From the NCBI RefSeq assembly GCF_002127655.1, contig NZ_NEHB01000036.1, positions 1 to 48,790 of the forward strand: 48,790 bases of DNA, in the 5' to 3' direction. A program made the translations under genes and the position numbers. The DNA is from Janthinobacterium sp. GW456P (GTDB lineage Bacteria; Pseudomonadota; Gammaproteobacteria; Burkholderiales; Burkholderiaceae_D). Below, piece after piece: positions 1 to 8,208 of this stretch. The notes under the pieces are model-generated. The model saw only the letters and a program-made list of their open reading frames with translations, did not search any database and had not been told where the DNA came from. Position 1 is the stretch's first letter. Each line of letters starts with the position of its first letter.

Positions 1-34
1 TTGTACGTCATCTCGCCTTGTACGTCATCTCGCC
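1..34. repeat. 17-bp perfect tandem duplication
   Basis: The 17-base unit TTGTACGTCATCTCGCC occurs twice back to back at 1-17 and 18-34. It lies inside the transposase reading frame and causes its premature stop. Because it sits exactly at the window edge, an assembly artefact cannot be excluded. Confidence 0.85.
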
Positions 35-112
35 TTTTTCAACCTGCTCGACAACGCTCAATTTAAAAGCCAGGCTGTAATCTCGCTGACTGCGTCGAAA
101 CCCTTGTTCCAT
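8..112 (-). pseudogene. Broken N-terminus of IS3-family transposase OrfA
   Basis: Reading leftward from ATG at 112 gives 34 residues beginning MEQGFRRSQRDYSLAFKLSV, which resembles the helix-turn-helix start of OrfA proteins of IS3-family elements. An AAGGAG ribosome site lies 7 bases upstream. The frame stops at 8-10 because a 17-base unit is present twice in tandem (1-17 and 18-34). Seventeen is not a multiple of three, so the second copy shifts the frame. The rest of the element lies outside the window. The outer IS end is probably near 165-171, just before the topB terminator. Family assignment is from memory of the motif; the break is seen directly. Confidence 0.6.
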
Positions 113-172
113 CGGACACTCCTTCTCTGTAACGAAAAAGTGTCAACTTATTCCAGGACGGATCAGGGACAT

Positions 173-206
173 AAAAAAAGCCAGGGAAATCCCTGGCTTT
201 TTTTTG
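173..206 (-). terminator. Rho-independent terminator after topB
   Basis: An A-run, the stem AGCCAGGG / CCCTGGCT with a short AT loop, and a run of eight T form a symmetrical hairpin 21 bases past the topB stop. The U-tract is present on both strands, so it can also stop transcription entering from the IS side. Confidence 0.85.
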
Positions 207-226
207 CCTTGCTGGCTGGCGCCCGA

Positions 227-2893
227 TTACTCCGCCGCTGCCGCCTTCTTCGCCGGCGCCTTCCTGGCGGCCGGCTTTTTCACGGCCGTGGCCTTCTTGG
301 CCGGCGCCTTTTTGACGGCTGCCGCTTTCTTGACGGCCGTTTTCTTCGCTGGCGCCGCGCCTTCTTCGCCTTCGACCTCGGCAGCTGCCGCTTTGGTCTT
401 GGCACCAGGCTTGGCCTTGCGCTCTTCAAACTCGAAGCTCACCTTGCCATCCTTGCCGCGCACGAGGAAAGCCTTGAACGGACGGCGCGTGCGCTGCGAT
501 ACAAAGCCCGGCAACAAGTCCGTCTTGCCATCGTTGAGCAGTTTTGCCATTTGTTCCGGCAAGATTTCCTGCTGCAAGATGATGCGGCCGCTGCGGAAGT
601 CACACGTCTTCGGCTTGGCCACGCTGTGTTCGCACACATAGGCCAGGCCCATTTCATACACGCCGGCATTGCACTTGGGGCACGGTCCCACAGGCGTCTG
701 GCCCGTGAAATCGACACCTTCGCCATCTTCGCTCTCGTCGTTCTGGCCGAAATCGAATTCCAATTTGAAATTCTTGATCTCTTCATCACGCACGATGCGC
801 AGGATGGCGGCGAACGGACGGCCCATCTTCGAGCGGAAGCCTTGCAGCGGGCCGATGGTGCGGTCCTTCAGCAATTGTTCCACTTCGGCGATTTCGAACT
901 GGCGCGAACCCGGTGTCTTGCTCATCGAGAATTCGCATTTGGTGCAGGCGAAACGGCGATAGTTTTCCTTCACCACGCCGCCGCAATTCGGGCACGGCGT
1001 TTCCAAAGTGGCGTAGTCGCCGGGAATCGTATCGTTGTCGTATTCCTTGGCGCGCTTGACGATGATTTGCGTCATCTGCGCAATTTCGCGCATGAATTCT
1101 TCGCGCGAAATCTTGCCTTTTTCCATCTGCGACAGCTTGTATTCCCACTCGCCCGTCAGCTCCGGCGCCGTCAATTCGTTGACGCCCAGGCCTTTCAGCA
1201 AGGTCATCAGCTGCGACGCCTTGGCCGTCGGAATCAGTTCGCGGCCTTCGCGGATCAGGTAGCGTTCCGTCAGCAAGCCCTCGATGGTGGCCGCACGCGT
1301 TGCCGGGGTTCCAAGACCCTTGCCGGCCATCGCGTCGCGCAGCTCGTCGTCGTCGATCAGCTTGCCGGCGCCTTCCATGGCCGACAGCAAGGTCGCCTCC
1401 GTGAAGCGCGCAGGCGGTTTCGTCACCAGGCCGTTGGCGCTGACGCTTTCCGTCTGCACTTTCTCGCCCTTGGCGACGGGCACCAGATTGCCGTTGCCAT
1501 TGCTTTCCTTGTCGGCGTCCGTCGACGCTTCCTTGCCGTAGATGGCCAGCCAGCCCGGATTGGTCATGACCTTGCCTTCCGTCTTGAACTGATGGCCGGA
1601 CACTTCCGTGTAGCGCGTGGTGACCTGGAATTCCGCAGGCGGGAAGAACACGGCCATGAAGCGGCGCGTGACGAGGTCGTACAGCTTCTGTTCCGGCTCG
1701 GACAAATTCTTTGGCGCGATCGTCGTCGGGATGATCGCGAAGTGATCCGAGATCTTCGTGTTGTCGAAGATGCGCTTGTTCGGCTTGACCCAGCCCTTGT
1801 CGATGATCTGCTTGGCGAACTGGTGGTAATTGCTGTTGTCCTTGACCGTTTCCAGCGCCTGCAGCACGGTCGGCATGTAGTCTTCTGGCAGGTGGCGCGA
1901 ATCGGTACGCGGATACGTCAAGACCTTGTGCTTTTCATACAGCGCCTGGGCCAGGCCCAGCGTGTTCTTGGCCGAGAAGCCGAAACGCGAGTTCGCTTCA
2001 CGCTGCAGGCTGGTCAGGTCGAACAGGCCAGGCGCCATCGAGGTGGTCGGTTTCGATTCTTCCGTGACGACGCCTTGGCGGCCGCGGCAGGCGGTGGCGA
2101 TCGAGTCGGCAGCGGCCTTGCTCCACAGGCGCTCGGCGCGCTTCTCGGGGTCGTTCTCGTCCTTCTTGAACTTCGTGTCGAGCCAGCGGCCTTCATAGAT
2201 GCCGGCCGCGCAGACGAATTCGGCGCGCACTTCCCAGAAGTCGCGCGGCACGAATTTCTTGATCTTGTCTTCGCGTTCGACGACGATGGACAGGGTCGGC
2301 GTCTGCACGCGGCCCACGGTGGTCAGGTAAAAACCGCCTTCTTTCGAATTAAACGCCGTCATGGCACGCGTGCCATTGATGCCGATCAACCAGTCGGCTT
2401 CCGAACGGCAGCGGGCCGCATCGGCCAGCGGCAGCATTTCTTCGTCGCTGCGCAGGTGTGCAAAACCGTCGCGGATGGCGCCCGGCGTCATCGACTGCAG
2501 CCACAGGCGCTTGACCGGTTGCTTGGCCTTGGCGTTTTGCGCGATCAGGCGGAAAATCAGCTCGCCTTCGCGCCCCGCATCGCATGCGTTGATGAGGGTG
2601 GAAACGTCTTTACGTTTGATCAGCTTGTTTAATACTTTGAGGCGCGCTTCCGTCTTGGCGATCGGGTTCAGCGCGAAATACGGTGGAATCATCGGCAAGT
2701 GCGCGAAACTCCATTTGCCGCGCTTCACGTCGAATTCTTCCGGCACGGCGATCTCCAGCAAGTGGCCGACCGCCGACGACAGGACGTATTCATCCGATTC
2801 AAAGTACTCATCGTGCTTGGTGAAGCCGCCAAGCGTCTTCGCGATATCGTTCGCGACAGAAGGCTTCTCGGCGATGATGAGGGTTTTTGTCAT
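227..2893 (-). CDS. topB: DNA topoisomerase III
   Basis: Type IA topoisomerase of 888 residues that cuts and passes single DNA strands to decatenate and relax replication or recombination intermediates. The N-terminal Toprim fold starts with TLIIAEKPSVA (residues 4-14) and has the acidic NACDAGREGE (102-111). The catalytic tyrosine is in LTYPRTDS, at about Tyr327. Two cysteine clusters (CPNCGG...CTKC and CPKC...C...C) in the C-terminal third look like zinc ribbons. The last 50 or so residues are a tail rich in Lys, Ala and Pro, resembling histone H1-like tails. Start ATG at 2893 directly precedes the conserved EKPS motif. It follows smg and dprA on the same strand, a common betaproteobacterial order. 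Confidence 0.95.
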   Translation of the reverse strand: MTKTLIIAEKPSVANDIAKTLGGFTKHDEYFESDEYVLSSAVGHLLEIAVPEEFDVKRGKWSFAHLPMIPPYFALNPIAKTEARLKVLNKLIKRKDVSTLINACDAGREGELIFRLIAQNAKAKQPVKRLWLQSMTPGAIRDGFAHLRSDEEMLPLADAARCRSEADWLIGINGTRAMTAFNSKEGGFYLTTVGRVQTPTLSIVVEREDKIKKFVPRDFWEVRAEFVCAAGIYEGRWLDTKFKKDENDPEKRAERLWSKAAADSIATACRGRQGVVTEESKPTTSMAPGLFDLTSLQREANSRFGFSAKNTLGLAQALYEKHKVLTYPRTDSRHLPEDYMPTVLQALETVKDNSNYHQFAKQIIDKGWVKPNKRIFDNTKISDHFAIIPTTIAPKNLSEPEQKLYDLVTRRFMAVFFPPAEFQVTTRYTEVSGHQFKTEGKVMTNPGWLAIYGKEASTDADKESNGNGNLVPVAKGEKVQTESVSANGLVTKPPARFTEATLLSAMEGAGKLIDDDELRDAMAGKGLGTPATRAATIEGLLTERYLIREGRELIPTAKASQLMTLLKGLGVNELTAPELTGEWEYKLSQMEKGKISREEFMREIAQMTQIIVKRAKEYDNDTIPGDYATLETPCPNCGGVVKENYRRFACTKCEFSMSKTPGSRQFEIAEVEQLLKDRTIGPLQGFRSKMGRPFAAILRIVRDEEIKNFKLEFDFGQNDESEDGEGVDFTGQTPVGPCPKCNAGVYEMGLAYVCEHSVAKPKTCDFRSGRIILQQEILPEQMAKLLNDGKTDLLPGFVSQRTRRPFKAFLVRGKDGKVSFEFEERKAKPGAKTKAAAAEVEGEEGAAPAKKTAVKKAAAVKKAPAKKATAVKKPAARKAPAKKAAAAE

Positions 2894-3166
2894 ATTTTTT
2901 AGTCTCGAAAAATGCTCTAGGATAGTTTCAGCATGCGCATCATACAGTGCATTGCCAGGCGCCGACGCTTTTGTCTGCGCAAGGCCTTGTGACTTGTGGT
3001 CTTGTCAAGCGGCCAATGATAAGCGCCTATTGAAGAATTCGGCAAGTTATCTGCAAGCAAGAATGCGCAGGCGCAAACACAATGGACTGGCGTGCGTGGT
3101 GCCGCAGCCTATAGTAAGGGAGATGGCGCGGCAGCGGCGCCAGGTGCGGCTAAGGGCGTGTATCTA

Positions 3167-3631
3167 CTAGTGCAGCAGGCGCGGCGGGAGATCTTCGTCG
3201 TCGACAAACAAGTCGTCGAACATCAAGGCGTCCGGTTCCTTGCCCTGGCTCCACAACAGCATCAGCACGATGACTTTCAGCTTGCCCAGCGACACGGGCG
3301 CCTCGTCGAGCGCCAGCGCCCGTTCGATGACGATTTCGCGCTGCAGCGGCGAGAGCACCTTGGCGCTTTCCAGGAACTGGATGAAGCCGATGGCGGCAGT
3401 GCCCAGCACGTCGCTTTCCTGCTGCACATAAAAGCGCGTACCCGTGGAACTGGCCGTCAGGGTTTGTTCGACGCCGGCCATGGCGTTCAAGTCCGTCAAC
3501 CACACGAGCGCTTCGGAAATCTCCACGTCGTCGAAACCGACGGCCGACAGTTTGCGCGCCAGGACTGCCGGCTCGGGGCAGGCGTCGGGGCGATAGTAAG
3601 TCTCGTAGAGGTACACCAGGATATCGAACAT
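3167..3631 (-). CDS. smg: DUF494 family protein Smg
   Basis: A 154-residue cytosolic protein of the Smg/DUF494 family, beginning [13 protein letters not shown], the family's usual N-terminus; length is also typical. The molecular function is not established. It sits between dprA (upstream, 94-base gap) and topB (downstream) on the same strand, an arrangement seen in many beta- and gammaproteobacteria where smg follows dprA. The C-terminus has an acidic patch before a final LPPRLLH. No signal peptide or membrane segment is visible. The family call is firm; any role in DNA uptake or topology is only inferred from the neighbours. Confidence 0.9.
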   Translation of the reverse strand: MFDILVYLYETYYRPDACPEPAVLARKLSAVGFDDVEISEALVWLTDLNAMAGVEQTLTASSTGTRFYVQQESDVLGTAAIGFIQFLESAKVLSPLQREIVIERALALDEAPVSLGKLKVIVLMLLWSQGKEPDALMFDDLFVDDEDLPPRLLH

Positions 3632-3657
3632 GGCTCTACTCTAGCAGCTAAGTTCGC

Positions 3658-3729
3658 TTAGACACAAGGGTGCGCACAGACAAAGCGCGCCCGTGCGGCA
3701 AGGCCGCCACACAAGTGACAAGCTGTCAT
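3658..3729 (-). CDS. Possible 23-codon mini-ORF with four cysteines
   Basis: ATG at 3729 overlaps the dprA stop as ATGA and opens a 23-codon frame, MTACHLCGGLAARARFVCAHPC plus Val, ending TAA at 3658. It has two cysteine pairs (C-x2-C and C-x3-C), the spacing of a small zinc knuckle. There is no Shine-Dalgarno of its own, so translation would depend on coupling to dprA. It resembles nothing I know and could easily be chance; conservation in relatives would decide. Confidence 0.2.
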   Translation of the reverse strand: MTACHLCGGLAARARFVCAHPCV

Positions 3730-4829
3730 TTGCAGCGTTGAAACAGTCCTCCCGGCAAGCGTTCCACCAGGCCCGCCAGCTCCAGCGCCAGCAATTGCCC
3801 CATCAGCGCGCCCATGGCCAGGCCGCTGCGCGCAGCCAGGGTATCGGCATCGAGCGGGTCGTGGCCCAGCGCGGCCAGCAGCGGCGGCTCGTCTTCCACC
3901 GCGGCCGGCTCGCTGGGGGCGCCGCCCAGCCACTGCAGCTCTTGCAGCACGTCATCAGCCGATTCGACCAGCTTGGCGCCCTGCTTGATGAGTGCATGGC
4001 ACCCCTTGGCCAAAGTCGCATGGATGGAGCCGGGCAAGGCATATACGTCGCGCCCCTGCTCGCCCGCCAGGCGCGCCGTGATCAGGGACCCCGACTGGGC
4101 CGCCGCCTCGATCACCAGCACGCCGCGCGCCAGGCCGCTGATCAGGCGGTTGCGGCGCGGAAAGTTGCCCGGCATGGCGGGCAGCCCCAGCGCGTACTCG
4201 CTGACGATGCAGCCCTGTTCGGCAATTCTTTGCGCCAGATCAAGGTTACGTCGTGGGTACACGAGATCGGCGCCCGTGCCGATCACGGCCACCGTGCCGC
4301 CAGCGCCGCGCAAGCCGCCCTCGTGCGCGTGCGTGTCGATGCCGAGCGCCAGCCCGGAAATGATGGTCAAGCCTGCCGCGCTGAGCGCTTGCGCGAAGGC
4401 GGCCGCGTTCTGCATGCCTTGCGCGCTGGCATTGCGGCTGCCGATGATGGCCACGCCGGGACACGACAGCAGCTCCGCCCGTCCCCGCACATATAACAAT
4501 AGCGGCGGATCGGCGATTTCCAGCAACAGGGGCGGATACGCGGCATCGGCCAGGGTCAGCACGGCATTGCCGGGCCGCTGCAGCCACTGCAGGGTGAGTT
4601 CCAGCTGGCTGTTGGCCACCGGCCTGGGCGGCTGCACGATGGCGCGCGCCACGCCGGCCGGCACCACCTCGCGCAAGGCCTCGAATGGCGCGGCAAAGAT
4701 GGCCGGCGGCAAGCCGAAGCGGGCCAGCAAGGCGCGCGCCGCCACCGGGCCCACGCCGGGCAAATGCTGCAGGCGCAGCCATCCCGCCAGTTCCGTGGAC
4801 GGGTCTGCCGTCGTGGCAAGTGCATGCAT
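3726..4829 (-). CDS. dprA: DNA processing protein DprA (Smf)
   Basis: A 367-residue protein that protects incoming single-stranded DNA and loads RecA during natural transformation. The N-terminus has a helix-hairpin-helix-like segment (WLRLQHLPGVGPVAARALL). The Rossmann-like core follows, with GSRNAS, then ISGLALGIDTHAHEGGL and the later GNFPRRNRLISGLA, all DprA hallmarks. A C-terminal winged-helix-like segment ends in LVERLPGGLFQRCK. The frame is open 85 codons further upstream, but that part is compositionally unlike DprA; ATG 4829 (MHALATTADP) fits the family start. It is divergent from def and probably heads the dprA-smg-topB unit. Confidence 0.93.
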   Translation of the reverse strand: MHALATTADPSTELAGWLRLQHLPGVGPVAARALLARFGLPPAIFAAPFEALREVVPAGVARAIVQPPRPVANSQLELTLQWLQRPGNAVLTLADAAYPPLLLEIADPPLLLYVRGRAELLSCPGVAIIGSRNASAQGMQNAAAFAQALSAAGLTIISGLALGIDTHAHEGGLRGAGGTVAVIGTGADLVYPRRNLDLAQRIAEQGCIVSEYALGLPAMPGNFPRRNRLISGLARGVLVIEAAAQSGSLITARLAGEQGRDVYALPGSIHATLAKGCHALIKQGAKLVESADDVLQELQWLGGAPSEPAAVEDEPPLLAALGHDPLDADTLAARSGLAMGALMGQLLALELAGLVERLPGGLFQRCK

Positions 4830-5129
4830 GACAACCTCGCTGTGTACTGTGGCATCCCATGCTAGCGCCATGGCAAGCGCGCGATACCGACGCGCGCAAG
4901 GATGCGTGCAATGGCCGTGCAAAACAGTCCCTCCTCCACAGGAGCATGGGTGTCTGTGATAAAATTTCCCTTTGCAGCAAACGATTAGCGCACTGGCAAA
5001 CGCATCTGCCGCGCCGTTGCGCCCTACGCGCCCGAGGCGTACACAAATAAAACAGCCCTGCCATCGTTCGCATGGCCCAGGCATGAATAATCCGGCGCAC
5101 CGGCGCCCACCTTAACCAGTCGAATCCGT
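4830..5129. other. Divergent intergenic region dprA / def
   Basis: About 300 bases without a supported gene between divergent dprA and def. The only promoter-like signal I see is TGATAAAAT at 4957-4965, an extended -10 match facing def. Open frames here are shadows or the non-conserved extension of the dprA frame. Confidence 0.5.
4957..4965 (+). promoter_or_regulatory. Possible extended -10 element for def-fmt
   Basis: TGATAAAAT matches an extended -10 (TGn followed by a TATAAT-like hexamer with one mismatch). No clear -35 is visible, and the leader to the def start would be about 160 bases. Weak prediction. Confidence 0.3.
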
Positions 5130-5672
5130 ATGTCCATATTAAATATCCTGCGTTACCCCGATCCTCGCCTGCACACGGTCGCCAAGCCCGTCACCGAATT
5201 TGACGCGCGCCTGCAAACCCTGATCGACGACATGGCCGAAACCATGTACGACGCCCCCGGCGTCGGCCTGGCCGCGTCGCAAGTGGACGAGCATATCCAG
5301 ATGATGGTAATCGACATCACCGAAGAAAAAAACCAGCTGCAAGTATTCATCAACCCGGAAATTACCTGGGCCAGCGAAGAAAAGCAGGTCTACGACGAAG
5401 GCTGCCTGTCCGTGCCCGGCGTGTATGACGGCGTCGAGCGCCCGGCCCGCATCAAGGTGCGCGCCCTGGACCGCCACGGCAAGCAGTTCGAGCTGGAAGC
5501 CGATGGCTTGCTGGCCGTCTGCATCCAGCATGAGATGGATCACTTGCTGGGCAAGGTATTCGTCGAATACCTGTCGCCGCTCAAACGCAACCGCATCAAG
5601 ACCAAGATGATCAAGGAAATCCGCGGTCTCGAGCGCGAAGCGAGCCTGCGCGCACAGAACCGTCGTTTCTAA
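5130..5672 (+). CDS. def: Peptide deformylase
   Basis: A 180-residue iron metalloenzyme that removes the formyl group from the N-terminal methionine of new proteins. All three family motifs are visible: [16 protein letters not shown] with the metal-binding Cys, and QHEMDH with the two metal His and the catalytic Glu. The start [14 protein letters not shown] is the usual one. It precedes fmt, whose product adds the formyl group, so the two genes carry the two halves of the formyl-methionine cycle. Complete and ordinary. Confidence 0.97.
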   Translation: MSILNILRYPDPRLHTVAKPVTEFDARLQTLIDDMAETMYDAPGVGLAASQVDEHIQMMVIDITEEKNQLQVFINPEITWASEEKQVYDEGCLSVPGVYDGVERPARIKVRALDRHGKQFELEADGLLAVCIQHEMDHLLGKVFVEYLSPLKRNRIKTKMIKEIRGLEREASLRAQNRRF

Positions 5673-5766
5673 GCCGCTTTTGCAGCACTGCTGATAGACT
5701 GACCGTAATACCATGCCAGCCTGGCGCCTCCGGCGCGGGCCTGCGCACCTCACGTCAAGGAACCAT

Positions 5767-6723
5767 ATGAAAGTGATCTTCGCAGGCACGCCTGAATTCG
5801 CCGCCACGGCCCTGAAAGACTTGCACGAAGCGGGATTCGAGATTCCGCTGGTGCTGACCCAGCCCGACCGCCCCGCCGGTCGCGGCATGCAGTTGCACGC
5901 CTCGGCCGTCAAGCAATATGCGCAGCAGCACGGCATCGAGGTGCTGCAGCCGCTGTCCTTGCGCATGGACAGCAAGGATCCGCAGCGCGCCGCCGAGGCA
6001 AAAGCGGCCCACGAGCGCCTGCTGGCCACCGATTACGACGTGATGGTGGTGGCGGCCTACGGCCTGATCTTGCCGCGCAGCACGCTCGACATCAAACCCT
6101 GCATCAATATCCACGGTTCATTGCTGCCGCGCTGGCGCGGCGCGGCGCCCATCCACCGCGCCATCGAGGCCGGCGACGATGAAACGGGCGTCACCATCAT
6201 GCAGATGGAAGAAGGCCTCGATACGGGCCCCATGCTGGCCGTCGAGCGCACGCCCATCGAAGCGGGCGACTCCACCGCCACCCTGCACGACAAGCTGGCC
6301 AAACTGGGCGGCAAGATGATCGTCGAGACCCTGCGCAAGATGCAGCAGCAGCCGCTGGAAGCCGTGCCGCAGCCGGAAGCGGGCGTCACCTATGCGGCAA
6401 AGATCGCCAAGGAAGAAGCGGCGCTCGATTTCAGCTTGCCGGCGCTGGAGCTGGGCCTGAAAATCCGCGCCTTCAATCCGTTTCCCGGCGCCTGCGGCCA
6501 GGTCGATGGCGTCACCATCAAGATCTGGGCCGCCGAGGTACTCGAAGCGGACAGCAAGGAAGCGCCGGGCCAGGTGCTGGCGGCCGACGCCCAGCACGGC
6601 ATCGTCGTGGCCTGCGGCAATGGTTCCTTGCGGCTGACGGAACTGCAAAAACCGGGCGGCAAGCGACTGCCCGCAGCCGAGTTCATCAAGGGATTCCCCC
6701 TCGAAGGCAAGCGTTTCGTTTAA
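5767..6723 (+). CDS. fmt: Methionyl-tRNA formyltransferase
   Basis: A 318-residue enzyme that transfers a formyl group from 10-formyltetrahydrofolate to methionyl-tRNA(fMet) for initiation. It starts [16 protein letters not shown] and contains the catalytic region [20 protein letters not shown], followed by the usual [19 protein letters not shown]-terminal OB-fold-like domain ends [10 protein letters not shown]. The start at 5767 has AAGGAA six bases upstream; the frame is open to 5713, but that extension has no family resemblance. It lies 94 bases after def and is probably cotranscribed. Confidence 0.96.
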   Translation: MKVIFAGTPEFAATALKDLHEAGFEIPLVLTQPDRPAGRGMQLHASAVKQYAQQHGIEVLQPLSLRMDSKDPQRAAEAKAAHERLLATDYDVMVVAAYGLILPRSTLDIKPCINIHGSLLPRWRGAAPIHRAIEAGDDETGVTIMQMEEGLDTGPMLAVERTPIEAGDSTATLHDKLAKLGGKMIVETLRKMQQQPLEAVPQPEAGVTYAAKIAKEEAALDFSLPALELGLKIRAFNPFPGACGQVDGVTIKIWAAEVLEADSKEAPGQVLAADAQHGIVVACGNGSLRLTELQKPGGKRLPAAEFIKGFPLEGKRFV

Positions 6724-6753
6724 TTCAGCCATCGATACCGGCGGCAAGCGCCC

Positions 6754-7656
6754 ATGGACCAGCTGACCGCCCTGCGCGCCTTGCGCCGCGTCGTGGAACT
6801 GGGCAGTTTCACGGCCGCCGGCGCCGCGCTCGGCATTTCCCACTCCATCGTGTCGCGCCAGATCCGCCAGCTGGAAAGCCAGCTGGGCGCCCAATTGCTC
6901 AACCGCACCACGCGCCGCTTCGCCCTGACGGCCGCCGGCCAGGAATACTATCTGGCCAGCCGCGACATCCTCGACGCCCTCGATGCGGCCGACCGCGCCG
7001 TCGCCATGCACCAGGCACAGCCGTCCGGCAGCCTGCGCATCAATGCGCCGATGGCCTTCGGCACCCTGGAACTGGCCGCCTGGCTGCCCGATTTTACGCG
7101 CCACTACCCGCACATCCACATCGATCTCGTCTGCACTGACCGCATCGTCGACCTGATCGACGATGGTTTCGACGTGGCGCTGCGCCTGGCGCGCGGCTTG
7201 CCCGACTCCACCCTGGTGGCGCGCCAGCTGGGCAGCAGCCGCACCTTGGCCGTCGCCTCGCCCGCCTACTTGGCCCGCCATGGCCATCCGGCCACGCCGC
7301 AAGACTTGGCGCAGCACAATTGCCTGATGTACAGCTCCGCCGAGAAGCCGGCCGAGTGGTCGTTCACGGATGCCGGCGGCGCCGCGCACAAGATAGCCGT
7401 GCGCGGCAGCCTGCAAGCCAATACCAGCGTGGCCCTGCGCGAGGCTGCCGTGGGCGGCATGGGCATTGCCGGCGCGGCCGGCTTCATCGTGCGCGACGCG
7501 CTGCGCAGCGGCCAGCTGGTGGAAGTCTTGCCCGGCTACACCTTGCGTCCACGCACCTTGTACGCGCTGTATCCGCACAGCCGCCAGTTGTCGCCCAAGG
7601 TCAGGGTCTTCGTCGATTTTGCCGTGCAACACTATCACAATCGCCGCTGGGATTGA
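6754..7656 (+). CDS. LysR family transcriptional regulator
   Basis: A 300-residue regulator. An N-terminal winged helix-turn-helix (MDQLTALRALRRVVELGSFT, then ISHSIVSRQIRQLESQLGAQ) is followed by a periplasmic-binding-protein-like effector domain from about residue 90. The layout and DFAVQHY-type end match the CrgA/DsdC-like LysR proteins common in Burkholderiales. It starts 30 bases after fmt without a clear ribosome site. Its stop directly abuts the stop of the convergent tautomerase gene. The target and effector cannot be told from sequence. Confidence 0.92.
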   Translation: MDQLTALRALRRVVELGSFTAAGAALGISHSIVSRQIRQLESQLGAQLLNRTTRRFALTAAGQEYYLASRDILDALDAADRAVAMHQAQPSGSLRINAPMAFGTLELAAWLPDFTRHYPHIHIDLVCTDRIVDLIDDGFDVALRLARGLPDSTLVARQLGSSRTLAVASPAYLARHGHPATPQDLAQHNCLMYSSAEKPAEWSFTDAGGAAHKIAVRGSLQANTSVALREAAVGGMGIAGAAGFIVRDALRSGQLVEVLPGYTLRPRTLYALYPHSRQLSPKVRVFVDFAVQHYHNRRWD

Positions 7657-8064
7657 TCAGGCCGGCTGCAGCGCCTTGCGCACGGCGCGGAACTGCTGCG
7701 TCAAGCCGCCGTAGCCCCAGGCCGCCTGGCGCGCGTCGTGCACGTGGATGTAGCTGACGTCATGCAAGGCGCCGAGATGCTCGTGCATGGCGGCGAACAC
7801 GGCGGCGATATACGCGGCCTTTTCCGCCGCCGTATTCGTTTCATCGCTGATCAGGATATCGAGGAAAAAGCTGGCCTTGCCCTGCACCTGCAGGGATGGC
7901 CCGCCGACAAACCAGTGCGCCGCGTCAAGATGGCTGATCGCCACCGACGTCAGTTCGGGCGCCTTGTGCAGCAACTGTGCCGTCAAGGTGCTCAAGGTGA
8001 CGGCGATGGCGGCCGACTGGCGCGCATCGGGCGTGGTGGACAAACGCAGGTTCAGAATGGGCAT
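7657..8064 (-). CDS. Tautomerase superfamily protein (CHMI-like)
   Basis: A 135-residue protein starting MPILNLRLSTTPDARQS. Pro1 exposed after Met removal is the catalytic base in 4-oxalocrotonate tautomerase and 5-carboxymethyl-2-hydroxymuconate isomerase relatives. The length and the late motif HVHDARQAAWGYGGLTQQFR fit the larger tautomerases. The frame extends 32 codons further upstream, but the Met-Pro start at 8064 is required for this family. The substrate is unknown, and no catabolic cluster surrounds it. It is convergent with the LysR gene, with the two stop codons touching. Confidence 0.8.
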   Translation of the reverse strand: MPILNLRLSTTPDARQSAAIAVTLSTLTAQLLHKAPELTSVAISHLDAAHWFVGGPSLQVQGKASFFLDILISDETNTAAEKAAYIAAVFAAMHEHLGALHDVSYIHVHDARQAAWGYGGLTQQFRAVRKALQPA

Positions 8065-8159
8065 GGGATGCTCCGCAAGTGGGTGAAGCCCCATTCTAGG
8101 CAGGCGGAAGGTAAAACGGCAGCCCTCGCCAGGTACGAGACCTGTGCATATTCCACACA

Positions 8160-8187
8160 TAAAAAAGGGCTTGCCGCGGCAAGCCCT
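8160..8187 (-). terminator. Terminator after the metzincin lipoprotein gene
   Basis: A perfect 20-base palindrome GGGCTTGCCGCGGCAAGCCC at 8167-8186 is followed on the minus strand by six T. It lies 22 bases past the stop of the leftward lipoprotein gene. Confidence 0.88.
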
Positions 8188-8208
8188 CGTTGCATCCAGC
8201 GCCCTGGC

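Noticed and set aside
104..2632. 842-codon open frame opposite topB
   Set aside because: Antisense shadow of a GC-rich gene; its translation is Arg/Leu/His-rich with no domain, while the other strand encodes full-length TopB.
4830..5084. Longer N-terminus for DprA
   Set aside because: The extra 85 residues do not resemble DprA and reach into the promoter region; ATG 4829 gives the family length.
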